The position numbers were made by a program, and so were the translations under genes. The notes under the pieces are model-generated. The model saw nothing but the letters and a program-made list of their open reading frames with translations. It ran no database searches and was not told the DNA's origin. Source: Oceanobacillus kimchii X50 (GTDB lineage Bacteria > Bacillota > Bacilli > Bacillales > Amphibacillaceae). From it: 64,000 bases of DNA. Location of the stretch: NCBI RefSeq assembly GCF_000340475.1, contig NZ_CM001792.1:1820659-1884658 (forward strand), written 5' to 3'. Shown piece by piece: positions 8,563-17,492 of this stretch (positions are counted from its first letter, which is position 1; each line of letters begins with the position of its first letter).

Positions 8563-9616
8563 TGGTTTCCCCCCTACTCGTTCCTATTAAAGCTAAAGTA
8601 AGTCGAATTTCAAAATAACTAACATTAGTATCCAAGCATTGTTTAATTTCTCGAAGACGAAAGGTATTTGACCTCTTCATTGCTTGAAAAATAATTTCTA
8701 CTGTTTCTTTACTAACAAAATTATAAATAGGAAAATGATGATCCCGGATTGCTATTTCTACAATATGGTCTTGAATTGTATTTATCTTTAAATTTCTAAT
8801 ACGAACGATATCATTAATTTGATGTCCTTTTTTTAATAAGGTATAAGTTTTAGCCGCGCTACTACTTAAGGTTGTATGGTCATCTCGTAAGTCTTCAATT
8901 ATTGACTGCATTATCGGATACTTATCAAGTTTTTTATGTATATTGTAAAGGAATTGCATGATTACTTTAGAAAGCAATAACTCAATGTTTTCATGATCAA
9001 GTTTATATTTCTGAGATAGTTGTTCCATACTCAATCCATAGTAATTGTACCCAGATAGTCGATCTACAAAAATAGAAGCTTCTGTATCACCAAGTAACAA
9101 AAGTTGTTGATGCAGCTCTTGATATAATCGAGTTTGAATTATGTCTAAGTGATCTTTATATAAATGAAATTTTCGTTTTACAAAACTTTCAGCAATCCAC
9201 TTATCTGTGGTTGGTATAAAATTATAATTCCGTTGATATGTATTTGCTATAGTTTGAATTAAAAGTAGTAATCGATCTGTAAATGGCTGTACTAGTTGAT
9301 GATATTCTATTCCGTGAAATCCTTCTATTTGGGCTGGTTGCATATCTACAAATTCTTTACCTTTTGTTGTTGTTTCAAAATAACTATTATCCATTTGTGT
9401 TAAGTAATGATGACGATGTAAATGAACAATCTTCTTATCATATGTTTCTTTTGATAACGAAGGCAAGATACCATAAAAAGAATCAATTCTGTACAAATAA
9501 GCATCTTGAACAGTTTGAATTGATTTTTTAGCAGTTAACAAATAATAAATACTTGATGCAGAACGCTCTGCTTGGATTTTCTCAAAACAATATAAAATAA
9601 TACGTTCAAGAAACAT
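8543..9616 (-). CDS. ypbB: Helix-turn-helix domain protein YpbB
   Basis: The 357-residue protein is encoded immediately before recS, as in B. subtilis. The last 100 residues hold a helix-turn-helix type segment (KTYTLLKKGHQINDIVRIRNLK then IQDHIVEIA) of the kind found at the C-terminus of RecQ-associated proteins. The N-terminal two thirds are helical and carry no enzymatic motif I recognise. In B. subtilis the ferredoxin gene fer neighbours ypbB; the 293 bp upstream here hold no ferredoxin gene. The function is unknown, though coupling to recQ suggests a DNA repair or replication role. Confidence 0.8.
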   Translation of the reverse strand: MFLERIILYCFEKIQAERSASSIYYLLTAKKSIQTVQDAYLYRIDSFYGILPSLSKETYDKKIVHLHRHHYLTQMDNSYFETTTKGKEFVDMQPAQIEGFHGIEYHQLVQPFTDRLLLLIQTIANTYQRNYNFIPTTDKWIAESFVKRKFHLYKDHLDIIQTRLYQELHQQLLLLGDTEASIFVDRLSGYNYYGLSMEQLSQKYKLDHENIELLLSKVIMQFLYNIHKKLDKYPIMQSIIEDLRDDHTTLSSSAAKTYTLLKKGHQINDIVRIRNLKINTIQDHIVEIAIRDHHFPIYNFVSKETVEIIFQAMKRSNTFRLREIKQCLDTNVSYFEIRLTLALIGTSRGETNDRVQI

Positions 9617-9789
9617 AATGACCTCCTTGTATATAGGGAGACTACCATCAGTGGAGTTCTTTTATTTACACTGAAAGTATATAACTTATTATAACGATTG
9701 ATCGTTGATTTGAAAATTGATAGAACAATGGATATATTAGGATATGCTCTTCTATCTTTTTATTTACAATTATATCATCGACCAGAAAA

Positions 9790-9830
9790 ATACCCTATAG
9801 GTGAGACTAATAGTCTTCTCTATAGGGTAT
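9790..9830 (-). terminator. Terminator after the ECF transporter gene
   Basis: An 11-bp perfect stem (ATACCCTATAG and its complement), with further pairing of AGAC and GTCT inside, is followed by TTTTTC on the minus strand. The remaining gap 9617-9909 contains no gene that I can see. Confidence 0.85.
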
Positions 9831-9909
9831 GACTGTTTGTAAAATTTTCCTATGCAAGTAACATTACGTGTGCGGGAATAACGAATCCCCCATAGATTAA
9901 AGTTTTACA

Positions 9910-10419
9910 TTATGGTTTTGTTGGGAAGTGATTGTCATTATATTCTTTTAATAATTGCTTTACTATTGGATATAGCAATAAAAGGAATATTCCATTACCT
10001 ATTGCATGTGCTGTATCAAATGGTAGTCCGGCTATATAATAAGGAATAAAATAACCAGTTACTTGATAGGTTGTTAATGAGATAACAAATCCATATAAAT
10101 AACCAGAAAAGATACCAAATGTTACAATAAACCACAGTGGGATTTTCGTTACATATTTACCAATTAAACCACTTATTAAACCTATCATACACCAGGAAAT
10201 CATTTGCCATATTGTCCATATACCCATGCCTAATAACATATTGGACAAAAAAGTAGTTAGTAATCCAACGATGATAGAAGACAATGGACCTAATAGAACT
10301 CCACAAACAATTATAATAGCTGTAACTGGCTGTACATTGGGAAGAAATTGAAATGCGTACCTGCCACCAACTGCTAACGCGCTTAGAATTGCCAGAAGTG
10401 TTAGTTTATACGTATTCAT
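9910..10419 (-). CDS. ECF transporter substrate-binding (S) component
   Basis: The 169-residue protein has five or six hydrophobic segments and the typical S-component start: a short polar N-terminus, then LAILSALAVGGRYAF with small residues that contact the energising module, followed by VQPVTAIIIVCGVLLGPLSSIIVG. ECF S components bind a vitamin and share the EcfAA'T ATPase module. No A or T subunit gene is nearby, so it must use one encoded elsewhere. It follows the DUF4430 lipoprotein gene after only 3 bp, so they form a two-gene operon. That partner suggests a corrinoid or a related compound as substrate, which is an inference. Confidence 0.82.
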   Translation of the reverse strand: MNTYKLTLLAILSALAVGGRYAFQFLPNVQPVTAIIIVCGVLLGPLSSIIVGLLTTFLSNMLLGMGIWTIWQMISWCMIGLISGLIGKYVTKIPLWFIVTFGIFSGYLYGFVISLTTYQVTGYFIPYYIAGLPFDTAHAIGNGIFLLLLYPIVKQLLKEYNDNHFPTKP

Positions 10420-10422
10420 AAC

Positions 10423-10848
10423 CTATTCCCAAGACTGCAAATCAAAAACAACCTCATCTCCTGGTGATAATTCATAATCACCAGCACCTACGGTAGCCAT
10501 TTCACCATTCACTGTATATATCCAAGCTGTCTTTTCTTCATCACTAGCTTCCACACGTTCAATGGATGTAATAAATCCACTGTCATCTGATTCTATATAA
10601 AAGTTTTCTTCTAATACGTCTAATAGAATATCTCCTTCTTCAATGGAGATTGATTCCTCATTTATATGTTCACTTCCATGATCAATTGATATTGTTATAC
10701 GAACTTCATCTTCAGCCAATTCTTGAGAAGATTCATTTGTGCTAACTCTCGTATTACTATTGTTTTCCTCGGCAGTATCATTTGCACAACCTAAAAGTAA
10801 TCCTATCGATAGTAACAATACCCCTACATATGAAAACCATTTTTTCAA
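10423..10848 (-). CDS. DUF4430 (transcobalamin C-terminal-like) lipoprotein
   Basis: The 141-residue protein has a lipoprotein signal peptide ending in the lipobox LLLGC (Cys near residue 18), a Ser/Glu/Asn-rich linker, and one DUF4430 domain. That domain resembles the C-terminal ligand-binding part of eukaryotic transcobalamin and intrinsic factor: ISIEEGDILLDVLEENF, ITSIERVEA, WIYTVNGEMATVGAGDYELSPGDEVVFDL. The reading frame opens at 10914, but AAAGGAG sits nine bases before a TTG at 10848 that starts exactly at the signal peptide. It is probably a surface ligand binder feeding the downstream ECF S component. I saw no cobalamin riboswitch in the 155 bp before it. Confidence 0.78.
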   Translation of the reverse strand: MKKWFSYVGVLLLSIGLLLGCANDTAEENNSNTRVSTNESSQELAEDEVRITISIDHGSEHINEESISIEEGDILLDVLEENFYIESDDSGFITSIERVEASDEEKTAWIYTVNGEMATVGAGDYELSPGDEVVFDLQSWE

Positions 10849-11003
10849 AAATACCATCTCCTTTTCTACTTTGAAAGCGTAAAGCCGAAGTTTACAGAAA
10901 GAGACCGTCTGCATTGGAAATCAATCAGAGTAACATTCGGTATTTCATATTGCGTAAAACTTTTGTTCCAGTCTTTTCAATATATTACCATAATTTTTCA
11001 ATG

Positions 11004-12758
11004 TTATTTCTGCTTTATTGGAATTTCAAAACTAAACGTTGTACCAACATCTAGTTTACTTTTTACATAGATTGATCCATGATGAGCGTCAATAATATTT
11101 TTAGCAATGGCTAAACCTAAACCAGTTCCTTGTTTTTCTTTTTTCACTCGTGATTTGTCCGCTTTGTAGAAGCGTTCAAATATAAACGGTAAGTCTTCTT
11201 CTGGAATCCCACTACCACTATCTTTCACTTCTACATATAATTTATCTTGATTACTAGTAGCAAAAACTTTTACAAATCCATTATTTGAGGTATGTCGAAT
11301 TGCATTATCGATTAAATTAGTTAAAACTTGTTCTATACGATCCGGATCCATTTCCCCAATTTGATGTTCGATATTTGTTGTTAGTTCCAAATCGACCATT
11401 TCATCACGAGAAATCCCTTGAAACTTATGAACGATTCTTTCAATAAATGGTTGGATAGCTACAGAATCCAAACGTAACTGAATTTGACCTGCCTCCATCC
11501 TTGCTAAATCAAGCAATTCATTGACTAACCTTCCCATTCTTAGTGATTCTTCATAAATAATCTGTGCTAATTCATTTTTCTCTTCTTTTGAACTAGCGAC
11601 ATCATCTACGATTGCCTCACTATATCCCTGTAGCATCGAAATAGGAGTACGAAGTTCATGAGAAACATTTGCAATAAAATCTTTTCTCAACTTATCTAGT
11701 CTTCTTTCCTCCGTCATATCTCGGATTACTGCAACACATCCACGTACATGGGAGTCATCATATAATGGTGTAACGAGCATTACATAACTGCGACCTTGTA
11801 CTGCAGACTCTTTCAGGACGGCATGTTCTTTTGTAATGACTTCTAGCAAGGCTTCCTTCACTTCTGTTGGTAAATGATTCAGTTTCTTCGTTTCTTCGGG
11901 ATTTTGATAAAACCATTCATCCATATATTTCTTTGCTGGTGGATTAATAACCAAAACTTCGCCTTCACGGCTTAATGTAAATACACCATCTGCCATAGAA
12001 CTGACAATACTGGAAAGTTGTTCTTTTTCCTGGCGTAACGCATTAATATGATAATTTAATTGTCGTCCCATGCGGTTAAATTCAATTGCTAGTTCACCAA
12101 TTTCATCACGTGTAAGTACAGGAACTTTTGTATTAAATTCCCCTCTTGTTAAGTTATGTGCTGCTTCTTTCATCTTTATCAATGGCGAAGTGATACGCGT
12201 GGATAAAAAGACAGCAAAAAATGTAGTTAAAAGTATGGCAATCCCTGCACTCAATAAAATAAGTTTCGTCGTTTGATCTTTAGTCTGATTAATCATATCT
12301 AGTGATTTATAAACAAATACTGCTCCGCCATCATCAATTGGTGCCCCTACAAGAATTACTTCTGTATTATTAGTTGTATAAAATTGATTACTAATTTGTT
12401 GTTTTTCCTCAATGACAGTGAAAATTTCTTCTTGTCCTTCTAACCAGTCTACATTAAATTCTTGAAGATTCTCATCATTGCTATCTGATATCCAGTTATC
12501 TAGTTCAGAATACATAATAGCAACTCGACTAGAAGGGTCTTTCAACATCTCTGTCACTTCCTCAATAAAAGGCTGTTCATAATCGGTTTCTACTAGGGAA
12601 GATATTTTTGTTGCCATTTGTTTCATTTCATTTTCAGCTTCTTGTATATGGTAGTTATCAAAGAACTGCATAAGGAAAAAGGTGAGCACACATAGAACAA
12701 AAGATACTAATAATAAAATGGTTAAAGACAGTTTACCTACAACACTTTTCCAAAACAT
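11004..12758 (-). CDS. resE: Redox-sensing histidine kinase ResE
   Basis: The 584-residue membrane kinase has a transmembrane segment at 10-30, an extracellular sensor to about 165, a second membrane segment, a HAMP linker (SPLIKMKEAAHNLTRGEF, TRDEIGELA), and a PAS domain beginning ALRQEKEQLSSIVSSMADGVF. The H-box FIANVSHELRTPISMLQGYSEA and the ATP-binding N, G1 and G2 boxes (DNAIRHTSNNG, VKDSGSGIPEEDL, GTGLGLAIAKNI) follow. ResE phosphorylates ResD in response to oxygen limitation and nitric oxide. It is coupled to resD: the resE start codon shares its first base position with the last base of the resD stop. Confidence 0.95.
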   Translation of the reverse strand: MFWKSVVGKLSLTILLLVSFVLCVLTFFLMQFFDNYHIQEAENEMKQMATKISSLVETDYEQPFIEEVTEMLKDPSSRVAIMYSELDNWISDSNDENLQEFNVDWLEGQEEIFTVIEEKQQISNQFYTTNNTEVILVGAPIDDGGAVFVYKSLDMINQTKDQTTKLILLSAGIAILLTTFFAVFLSTRITSPLIKMKEAAHNLTRGEFNTKVPVLTRDEIGELAIEFNRMGRQLNYHINALRQEKEQLSSIVSSMADGVFTLSREGEVLVINPPAKKYMDEWFYQNPEETKKLNHLPTEVKEALLEVITKEHAVLKESAVQGRSYVMLVTPLYDDSHVRGCVAVIRDMTEERRLDKLRKDFIANVSHELRTPISMLQGYSEAIVDDVASSKEEKNELAQIIYEESLRMGRLVNELLDLARMEAGQIQLRLDSVAIQPFIERIVHKFQGISRDEMVDLELTTNIEHQIGEMDPDRIEQVLTNLIDNAIRHTSNNGFVKVFATSNQDKLYVEVKDSGSGIPEEDLPFIFERFYKADKSRVKKEKQGTGLGLAIAKNIIDAHHGSIYVKSKLDVGTTFSFEIPIKQK

Positions 12759-13477
12759 CAGCTATCCTCTACCTCAAATTTGTATCCTACACCCCAAACT
12801 GTCACGATCATTAGTGCCGCTTCTTTAGATACTGTATTTAATTTTTCTCTGAGTCTCTTTACGTGTGTATCTACAGTTCGTAAATCACCAAAAAACTCAT
12901 ATTGCCATACTTCTTTTAACAGCTGTTCTCTATTAAATACTTTATCTGGAGCGTTTGCTAAAAAGCACAATAGCTCATATTCTTTTGGAGTTAAGCTTAC
13001 TTCTTGATTATCGGCTGCTACTCGATGTGCATCATGATCAATTGTCAGATGTGGAAATACAAGCATATTTTTAGATGATGTATCTACTTCTTGATAAGCT
13101 TTCGCTGATACTCTTCGAAGTAGTGCTTTTACTCGAAGCACAGCTTCTCTTGGACTGAATGGCTTTACAATATAATCATCAGCTCCAACCTCAAACCCTT
13201 GTACACGGTTCGATTCCTCACCTTTAGCAGTTAACATGATCACAGGTGTATCCTTTTCCTTACGTAATTCTTTACATACTTCAATACCGTCTTTTTCAGG
13301 CATCATAATATCTAATATAATCACATCATAATCATTAGCTAACGCTTTTTCTAAAGCAACATTTCCATCAGCTGCTTCATCTACTTCAAAATCTTCTTTT
13401 TCTAAGTACATTTTAATTAATCGACGTATTCTATCTTCATCGTCAACTACTAGTATTCTGTGTGTTATATCCATCAT
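12758..13477 (-). CDS. resD: Two-component response regulator ResD
   Basis: This is an OmpR/PhoB-type regulator of 238-239 residues. The receiver carries the acidic pair VDDED near residue 11, the phosphoacceptor Asp56 in VIILDIMMPEKDG, and Lys in DDYIVKPFSPRE. The C-terminal winged helix includes SLTPKEYELLCFLANAP and RTVDTHVKRLREKL. ResD activates genes for aerobic and anaerobic respiration, including the cytochrome c maturation genes. Two ATGs lie in tandem behind GAGGAGG; the second (13474) has the better seven-base spacing. It is separated from resC by a terminator and a 475-bp gap. Confidence 0.95.
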   Translation of the reverse strand: MMDITHRILVVDDEDRIRRLIKMYLEKEDFEVDEAADGNVALEKALANDYDVIILDIMMPEKDGIEVCKELRKEKDTPVIMLTAKGEESNRVQGFEVGADDYIVKPFSPREAVLRVKALLRRVSAKAYQEVDTSSKNMLVFPHLTIDHDAHRVAADNQEVSLTPKEYELLCFLANAPDKVFNREQLLKEVWQYEFFGDLRTVDTHVKRLREKLNTVSKEAALMIVTVWGVGYKFEVEDS

Positions 13478-13629
13478 CGAACCTCCTCAGGTCAATTTTA
13501 TATAAATTATAAACGAATCTATAATAAAAGTTAAGAATTCTAGTGTTCATAATATGTTCACATAATTATGTGATGAGAATTTTTTTATTTGAATTAATTT
13601 CATAATAAGATATTTTAAGTAACATCCAC

Positions 13630-13773
13630 ATGTTCGCTATTTTATTTTCATTGAAGACGGACGTTTTCCGCAGACACGACTTCAGCTCTTGAAGAGAAGA
13701 AAACGTATAAAGTGAATCTTCAGCTCGTGCTGTTTCTGCTGGAGTCGCCGTCTTCCATTCAATCAAAGTCAAG
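13630..13773 (-). repeat. Bacillaceae intergenic repeat, copy B
   Basis: Read on the minus strand it starts CTTGACTTTGATTG, GGAAGACGGCGACTCCAGC, then GCACGAGCTGAAGATTCAC, and ends with ACGTCCGTCTTCAATG, which is partly complementary to its own beginning. It is the best preserved of three copies. A 68-codon frame across it reads LIEWKTATPAETARAED, a peptide that in my experience arises from this repeat in Bacillaceae genomes. I treat it as non-coding. The rest of the 13478-13952 gap is AT-rich and holds only the resC terminator. Confidence 0.75.
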
Positions 13774-13877
13774 TAGTAGCTATAATATGAACATTAAATA
13801 TAATTTTTACTAAAATGTTCGTTTTTAAATAAAATTAGCAATTATGAACCTAGCTCAATTAATAATACCTATAAAAA

Positions 13878-13927
13878 ATCCGAACTATCAAACGCATACA
13901 ACAATCTATGCGATGTATAGTTCGGAT
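13878..13927 (-). terminator. Terminator after resC
   Basis: An 11-bp stem (ATCCGAACTAT and complement) with an inner GCATA/TATGC pairing is followed by six T on the minus strand, 25 bp after the resC stop. It separates resABC from resDE. Confidence 0.9.
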
Positions 13928-13952
13928 AGTATTTAAAAACTTATTTTGTCAA

Positions 13953-15143
13953 TTAAGCATAAGAATGTAGACCTGCTAGTACTAAGTTGACAACAATTAA
14001 GTTAAACATGATAATTGCAAAGCCTACTACTGCTAGCCATGCAGATTTTTCACCATGCCAGCCTCTTGATAATCTTAAATGTAAGAAAGCAGCATAGAAG
14101 AACCACGTTATGAGTGCCCAAACTTCTTTTGGATCCCAACCCCAAAATCTGCCCCAGGCAATTTGTGCCCAGATTGCAGCAAAGATTAGTCCACCCAGTG
14201 TGAATACTGGAAATCCAATTGCCACAGAACGATACATGATCTCATCAAGCATATCTGGTTTTACACCTTTTAATACTGGTTGTAGTTTTTCTCCAATTCG
14301 TTTTCTTGTAAATAACAACGTTAATAAATAAATGGCTGATCCTGTAATGAATGACCAAACAACTGTATTAAATTTTCTGCCAGCATCAGCACCTTGCATC
14401 CATTGAGGAGCATCAATTATAGGTGACATTGCATTTTCCGTTAATAATTCAGCATTATTAGGTCCTGCAATTGCCGGAAGATGATATTCTGTCGTCGTTG
14501 TTGCGCCATTTTCCGTATATTCAAAAGTGGCTTGATAGGATGCCATATTAAATGCAGATGTGATAACAATAAAACCAATAAATAAAAATAGACAATATAA
14601 AACGATTTCTAGTGAAATATTACGTAACGAAACTTTTGATTGATCAATTTGACGGATTAAATACATTAGTCCAGCGACAAAACTGATAAACAGAATCCCT
14701 TGTCCAAGCGCTACAGTCGTTACATGAATACTTAACCAGTAACTTTGTAATGATGGAACTAAAGGTGATACTTCTGTCGAAAACATACTAGCATAAGCAA
14801 TAATTATCATTGTAATTGGTAATGCAAATAATCCTAGAAATGCAGTTTTGTAATAAATATATATAATGATAAATGCTAGTATCATTGACATACCTAAGAA
14901 TGTTGTAAACTCGAACAAGTTACTTACAGGTGCATGTCCTGTCACGGTCCAACGTGTAAAGAAATAAACAAGTTGTGAGACAAAACCCGCAATGGTAATA
15001 TATAAGCCAATTGAGCCTGAAAGCGATTTTTGATGTCGTTCTTTCTTATTTTGACGAATGGCGCCACCAAAAAAGAATGTCGCAATCAAGTATAAAATAA
15101 ACGCTATAAATAACGATCCATTACTAATACTTAATAAATCCAT
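13953..15143 (-). CDS. resC: Cytochrome c biogenesis protein ResC (CcsA family)
   Basis: The 396-residue polytopic membrane protein has the tryptophan-rich WWD haem-handling signature WGRFWGWDPKEVWALITW near residue 335, preceded by several membrane helices with conserved His (RWTVTGHAPVSNLFEF near residue 65; SIHVTTVALGQG near 138; LHLRLSRGWHG near the end). With ResB it forms the system II haem export and ligation complex that attaches haem covalently to apocytochromes c on the outer face of the membrane. It follows resB after 42 bp in the resABC operon. Confidence 0.95.
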   Translation of the reverse strand: MDLLSISNGSLFIAFILYLIATFFFGGAIRQNKKERHQKSLSGSIGLYITIAGFVSQLVYFFTRWTVTGHAPVSNLFEFTTFLGMSMILAFIIIYIYYKTAFLGLFALPITMIIIAYASMFSTEVSPLVPSLQSYWLSIHVTTVALGQGILFISFVAGLMYLIRQIDQSKVSLRNISLEIVLYCLFLFIGFIVITSAFNMASYQATFEYTENGATTTTEYHLPAIAGPNNAELLTENAMSPIIDAPQWMQGADAGRKFNTVVWSFITGSAIYLLTLLFTRKRIGEKLQPVLKGVKPDMLDEIMYRSVAIGFPVFTLGGLIFAAIWAQIAWGRFWGWDPKEVWALITWFFYAAFLHLRLSRGWHGEKSAWLAVVGFAIIMFNLIVVNLVLAGLHSYA

Positions 15144-15185
15144 TGTTTATCCTCCTAATACTGGAGTAGTTGCTTTTTTAAGCAA

Positions 15186-16826
15186 CTATTCCTCCAGTTC
15201 TTGTTGATCATTAACCATTTTAATTGAAGTACCTTCTAGTGATTTTTCAATATCCTTCTTAACCCCAAACCAATTTTTATTGGTATGTCCAGCTAAGAAT
15301 ACACCATTTTCCGTCGGATGAATCCATACACGTCGATGTTGCCAATACATGCCTTGAATGACTCCAATCATAAAGATAGCGGCACCTACGATAAAGAAAG
15401 GTAACGTCCGGTCAGCATTCAATGTTAAACCACTTGCATCTCTTAGTTCAAAATCTTCCATGCTAATCTTATAATCATTCTCTCCAGTAGCGTCGATATT
15501 TTTACCTATTCCTAAAAAGCTTACTTCGCCCGTTTCGGACTCTGGCGGGAATAAGGTTAATACAAACGCAGGATTCCTCGGATGATTTGTTTGTGAAACG
15601 GGATTTCCCTCTTCTGTCATCACATAATCAGGAAAATAATTTGTTACCTCTACTCTAAACCCATTATCTAATTCATAGGTAGATTGCGGTTCTGATAGGT
15701 CTATTGAAAATGTTGTTAAAGCTGATTCATTTTCATCGTCTGTCTCATGAATCTTAAATGTAAATGATTCAAATTCATTTACTTGATAACCTGATTGGTA
15801 AAGAGTGTAACCATCAAATTTTGCTGGTTCATTCATTCGTATCGATTGCCTAGATTGTTCCTCTAATTCTGGTTCTGCACCTGGAATATCTGTACTTTTT
15901 GCTTCGTAAATGATTACATCTGACTGGAAATTACTCGGTATTTCTCCCTCTTTTAAAATTGCTTCTTGAAACCTTTCGTCTTCAGGATCATGAGTTTCCA
16001 TGACAAACTGTTCATTCTTTATGTAATATTGACCATCTGTTCCTGGGATTACCATCTGCTCCCCTTCTCTAATCCAAATGTACTCCTCTGAAAACATAAG
16101 GGGGGTTGTTCGCAATAGCGCTGCCAAAAGTATAATAATTAAACCAATATGATTTACGTAAGGACCCCAGCGGGAGAATCTACCCTTTTCAGCTAGAATA
16201 TGGCCATTATCATAGGTAAGCTTGTATCTTGATTTTTTTAAGTTCGATGCTAATTGATCAATTTCTTCTTTGCTTACTTGATCAGTTTCACTATATAACC
16301 GTTGTCTTGATAAAAACTTAACATGCTTTTTAGCGCTTTGATTTCGTAACGCTCGAAATAATGGTACAAATCGATCTAAACTACAAATCACTAACGAAAT
16401 ACCAATTAATGCAATAAGTACCATATACCACCATGAGCTATATAAATTATGAAAACCAAGCTGGTAATATATTAAACCTAAGATACCATAACGATCTTCA
16501 TAAAAGATAGCTGGATCACGAGATACTGCATTTTGCGGAATAAATTCTTCCTGTGGAAAAATAGTTCCAAAAATAGATGCGACTAAAGCGATAACAATCA
16601 ACCAAACTCCTACTTTTACAGATGAAAAGAAACTCCAGATTTTATCTACAATTGACTTTTTATATGTTTGTGAACGACGAGCTGATCCATCATATCTCAT
16701 ATTTAACAGTTTGGAATCTTGGTTTCCATCAATATGTTGGTTCCCTTCAACGGGTTTTCCACAAGATTCACATAATACTGTTCCTTCGGGATTAACATGA
16801 CCACACTCACATTTTATCTTATTCAT
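15186..16826 (-). CDS. resB: Cytochrome c biogenesis protein ResB
   Basis: The 546-residue membrane protein is the partner of ResC in system II cytochrome c maturation. The N-terminus carries a small zinc ribbon (CECGHVNPEG then LCESCGK), followed by a ResB core with three early membrane segments (VGVWLIVIALVASIFGTIFPQEEF; WYMVLIALIGISLVICSLDR; YVNHIGLIIILLAALL), a large extracytoplasmic domain, and a final membrane segment (FFIVGAAIFMIGVIQGMYW). A longer frame opens at 16850, but the ATG at 16826 has GGAGG six or seven bases before it and starts directly at the zinc ribbon. It lies 26 bp after resA. Confidence 0.93.
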   Translation of the reverse strand: MNKIKCECGHVNPEGTVLCESCGKPVEGNQHIDGNQDSKLLNMRYDGSARRSQTYKKSIVDKIWSFFSSVKVGVWLIVIALVASIFGTIFPQEEFIPQNAVSRDPAIFYEDRYGILGLIYYQLGFHNLYSSWWYMVLIALIGISLVICSLDRFVPLFRALRNQSAKKHVKFLSRQRLYSETDQVSKEEIDQLASNLKKSRYKLTYDNGHILAEKGRFSRWGPYVNHIGLIIILLAALLRTTPLMFSEEYIWIREGEQMVIPGTDGQYYIKNEQFVMETHDPEDERFQEAILKEGEIPSNFQSDVIIYEAKSTDIPGAEPELEEQSRQSIRMNEPAKFDGYTLYQSGYQVNEFESFTFKIHETDDENESALTTFSIDLSEPQSTYELDNGFRVEVTNYFPDYVMTEEGNPVSQTNHPRNPAFVLTLFPPESETGEVSFLGIGKNIDATGENDYKISMEDFELRDASGLTLNADRTLPFFIVGAAIFMIGVIQGMYWQHRRVWIHPTENGVFLAGHTNKNWFGVKKDIEKSLEGTSIKMVNDQQELEE

Positions 16827-16852
16827 ACTATCCCTCCATCCCAAGGCCATTC

Positions 16853-17431
16853 TTAATTCTTTTGCGGAGTAATATCATTTAAATATCCTTCTAACCTATC
16901 TAGGGTTAGTGCCCCCTGGACAATCTCTTCTATTTCCCCATCAGGATTAATAAAATAGGTAGTAGGCATTGGACCAATTTTATAAAGATCCTTTACCTCT
17001 CCATTCTTATCATGAGGAACTGGAAATGTTAAGTCGTATTCATCAATAAATTGATCTACAACTAATTCTGTCCCATCTAGACTTACTGCAACAATCTCAA
17101 CGCCTTTTTCTTTATATTCCGGATATAAATCTTGCATGTAAGGCATTTCTGCTTTACATGGTTCGCACCATGTTGCCCAAAAGTTCAGCATGACACCTTT
17201 TCCCTCTAAGTCGCTTAACTGGACCGTTGATTGATCTACTTCACCGCTAATCTGTTTCAGTTGAAAATCGGGAGCAGCATCACCAACACGGTATATTTTG
17301 TTATCATCTTTCATATTTGAAACAATAGCGAATACTACTGCTGCTACTAAAATTAGTAATATGGATGACCTAAAAATGAAGCGATTTCTTTTTTTCTTCT
17401 GTTTGTTTGTCTTATTTTGTTGAATATCCAA
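16853..17431 (-). CDS. resA: Thiol-disulfide oxidoreductase ResA
   Basis: The 192-residue membrane-anchored thioredoxin-like protein has a basic N-terminus, one membrane segment (SILLILVAAVVFAIV, residues 23-37), and an extracytoplasmic TlpA-type domain with the active site WATWCEPCKAEMPYM (Cys89, Cys92). Glu between the cysteines is characteristic of ResA. It reduces the haem-binding cysteines of apocytochrome c before haem attachment. The start is a TTG at 17431, which has GGGAGGGAG at the proper distance; no in-frame ATG gives the anchor. It is the first gene of resABC, 60 bp after rluB. Confidence 0.94.
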   Translation of the reverse strand: MDIQQNKTNKQKKKRNRFIFRSSILLILVAAVVFAIVSNMKDDNKIYRVGDAAPDFQLKQISGEVDQSTVQLSDLEGKGVMLNFWATWCEPCKAEMPYMQDLYPEYKEKGVEIVAVSLDGTELVVDQFIDEYDLTFPVPHDKNGEVKDLYKIGPMPTTYFINPDGEIEEIVQGALTLDRLEGYLNDITPQKN

Positions 17432-17492
17432 TGTAACACTCCCTCCCAGGTCATTATATCATTTAAGACTATTTGTAAATTTGACCATTATC

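Noticed and set aside
9617-9909. Ferredoxin gene expected beside ypbB from B. subtilis order
   Set aside because: No frame with the cysteine pattern of a ferredoxin occurs on either strand.
10849-11003. Possible cobalamin riboswitch before the DUF4430 gene
   Set aside because: The B12-box consensus was not found, and the gap is too short for a full-length cobalamin element.
13566-13772. 68-codon minus-strand frame
   Set aside because: It covers the intergenic repeat copy B and its peptide is the usual artefact of that repeat; no ribosome-binding site.
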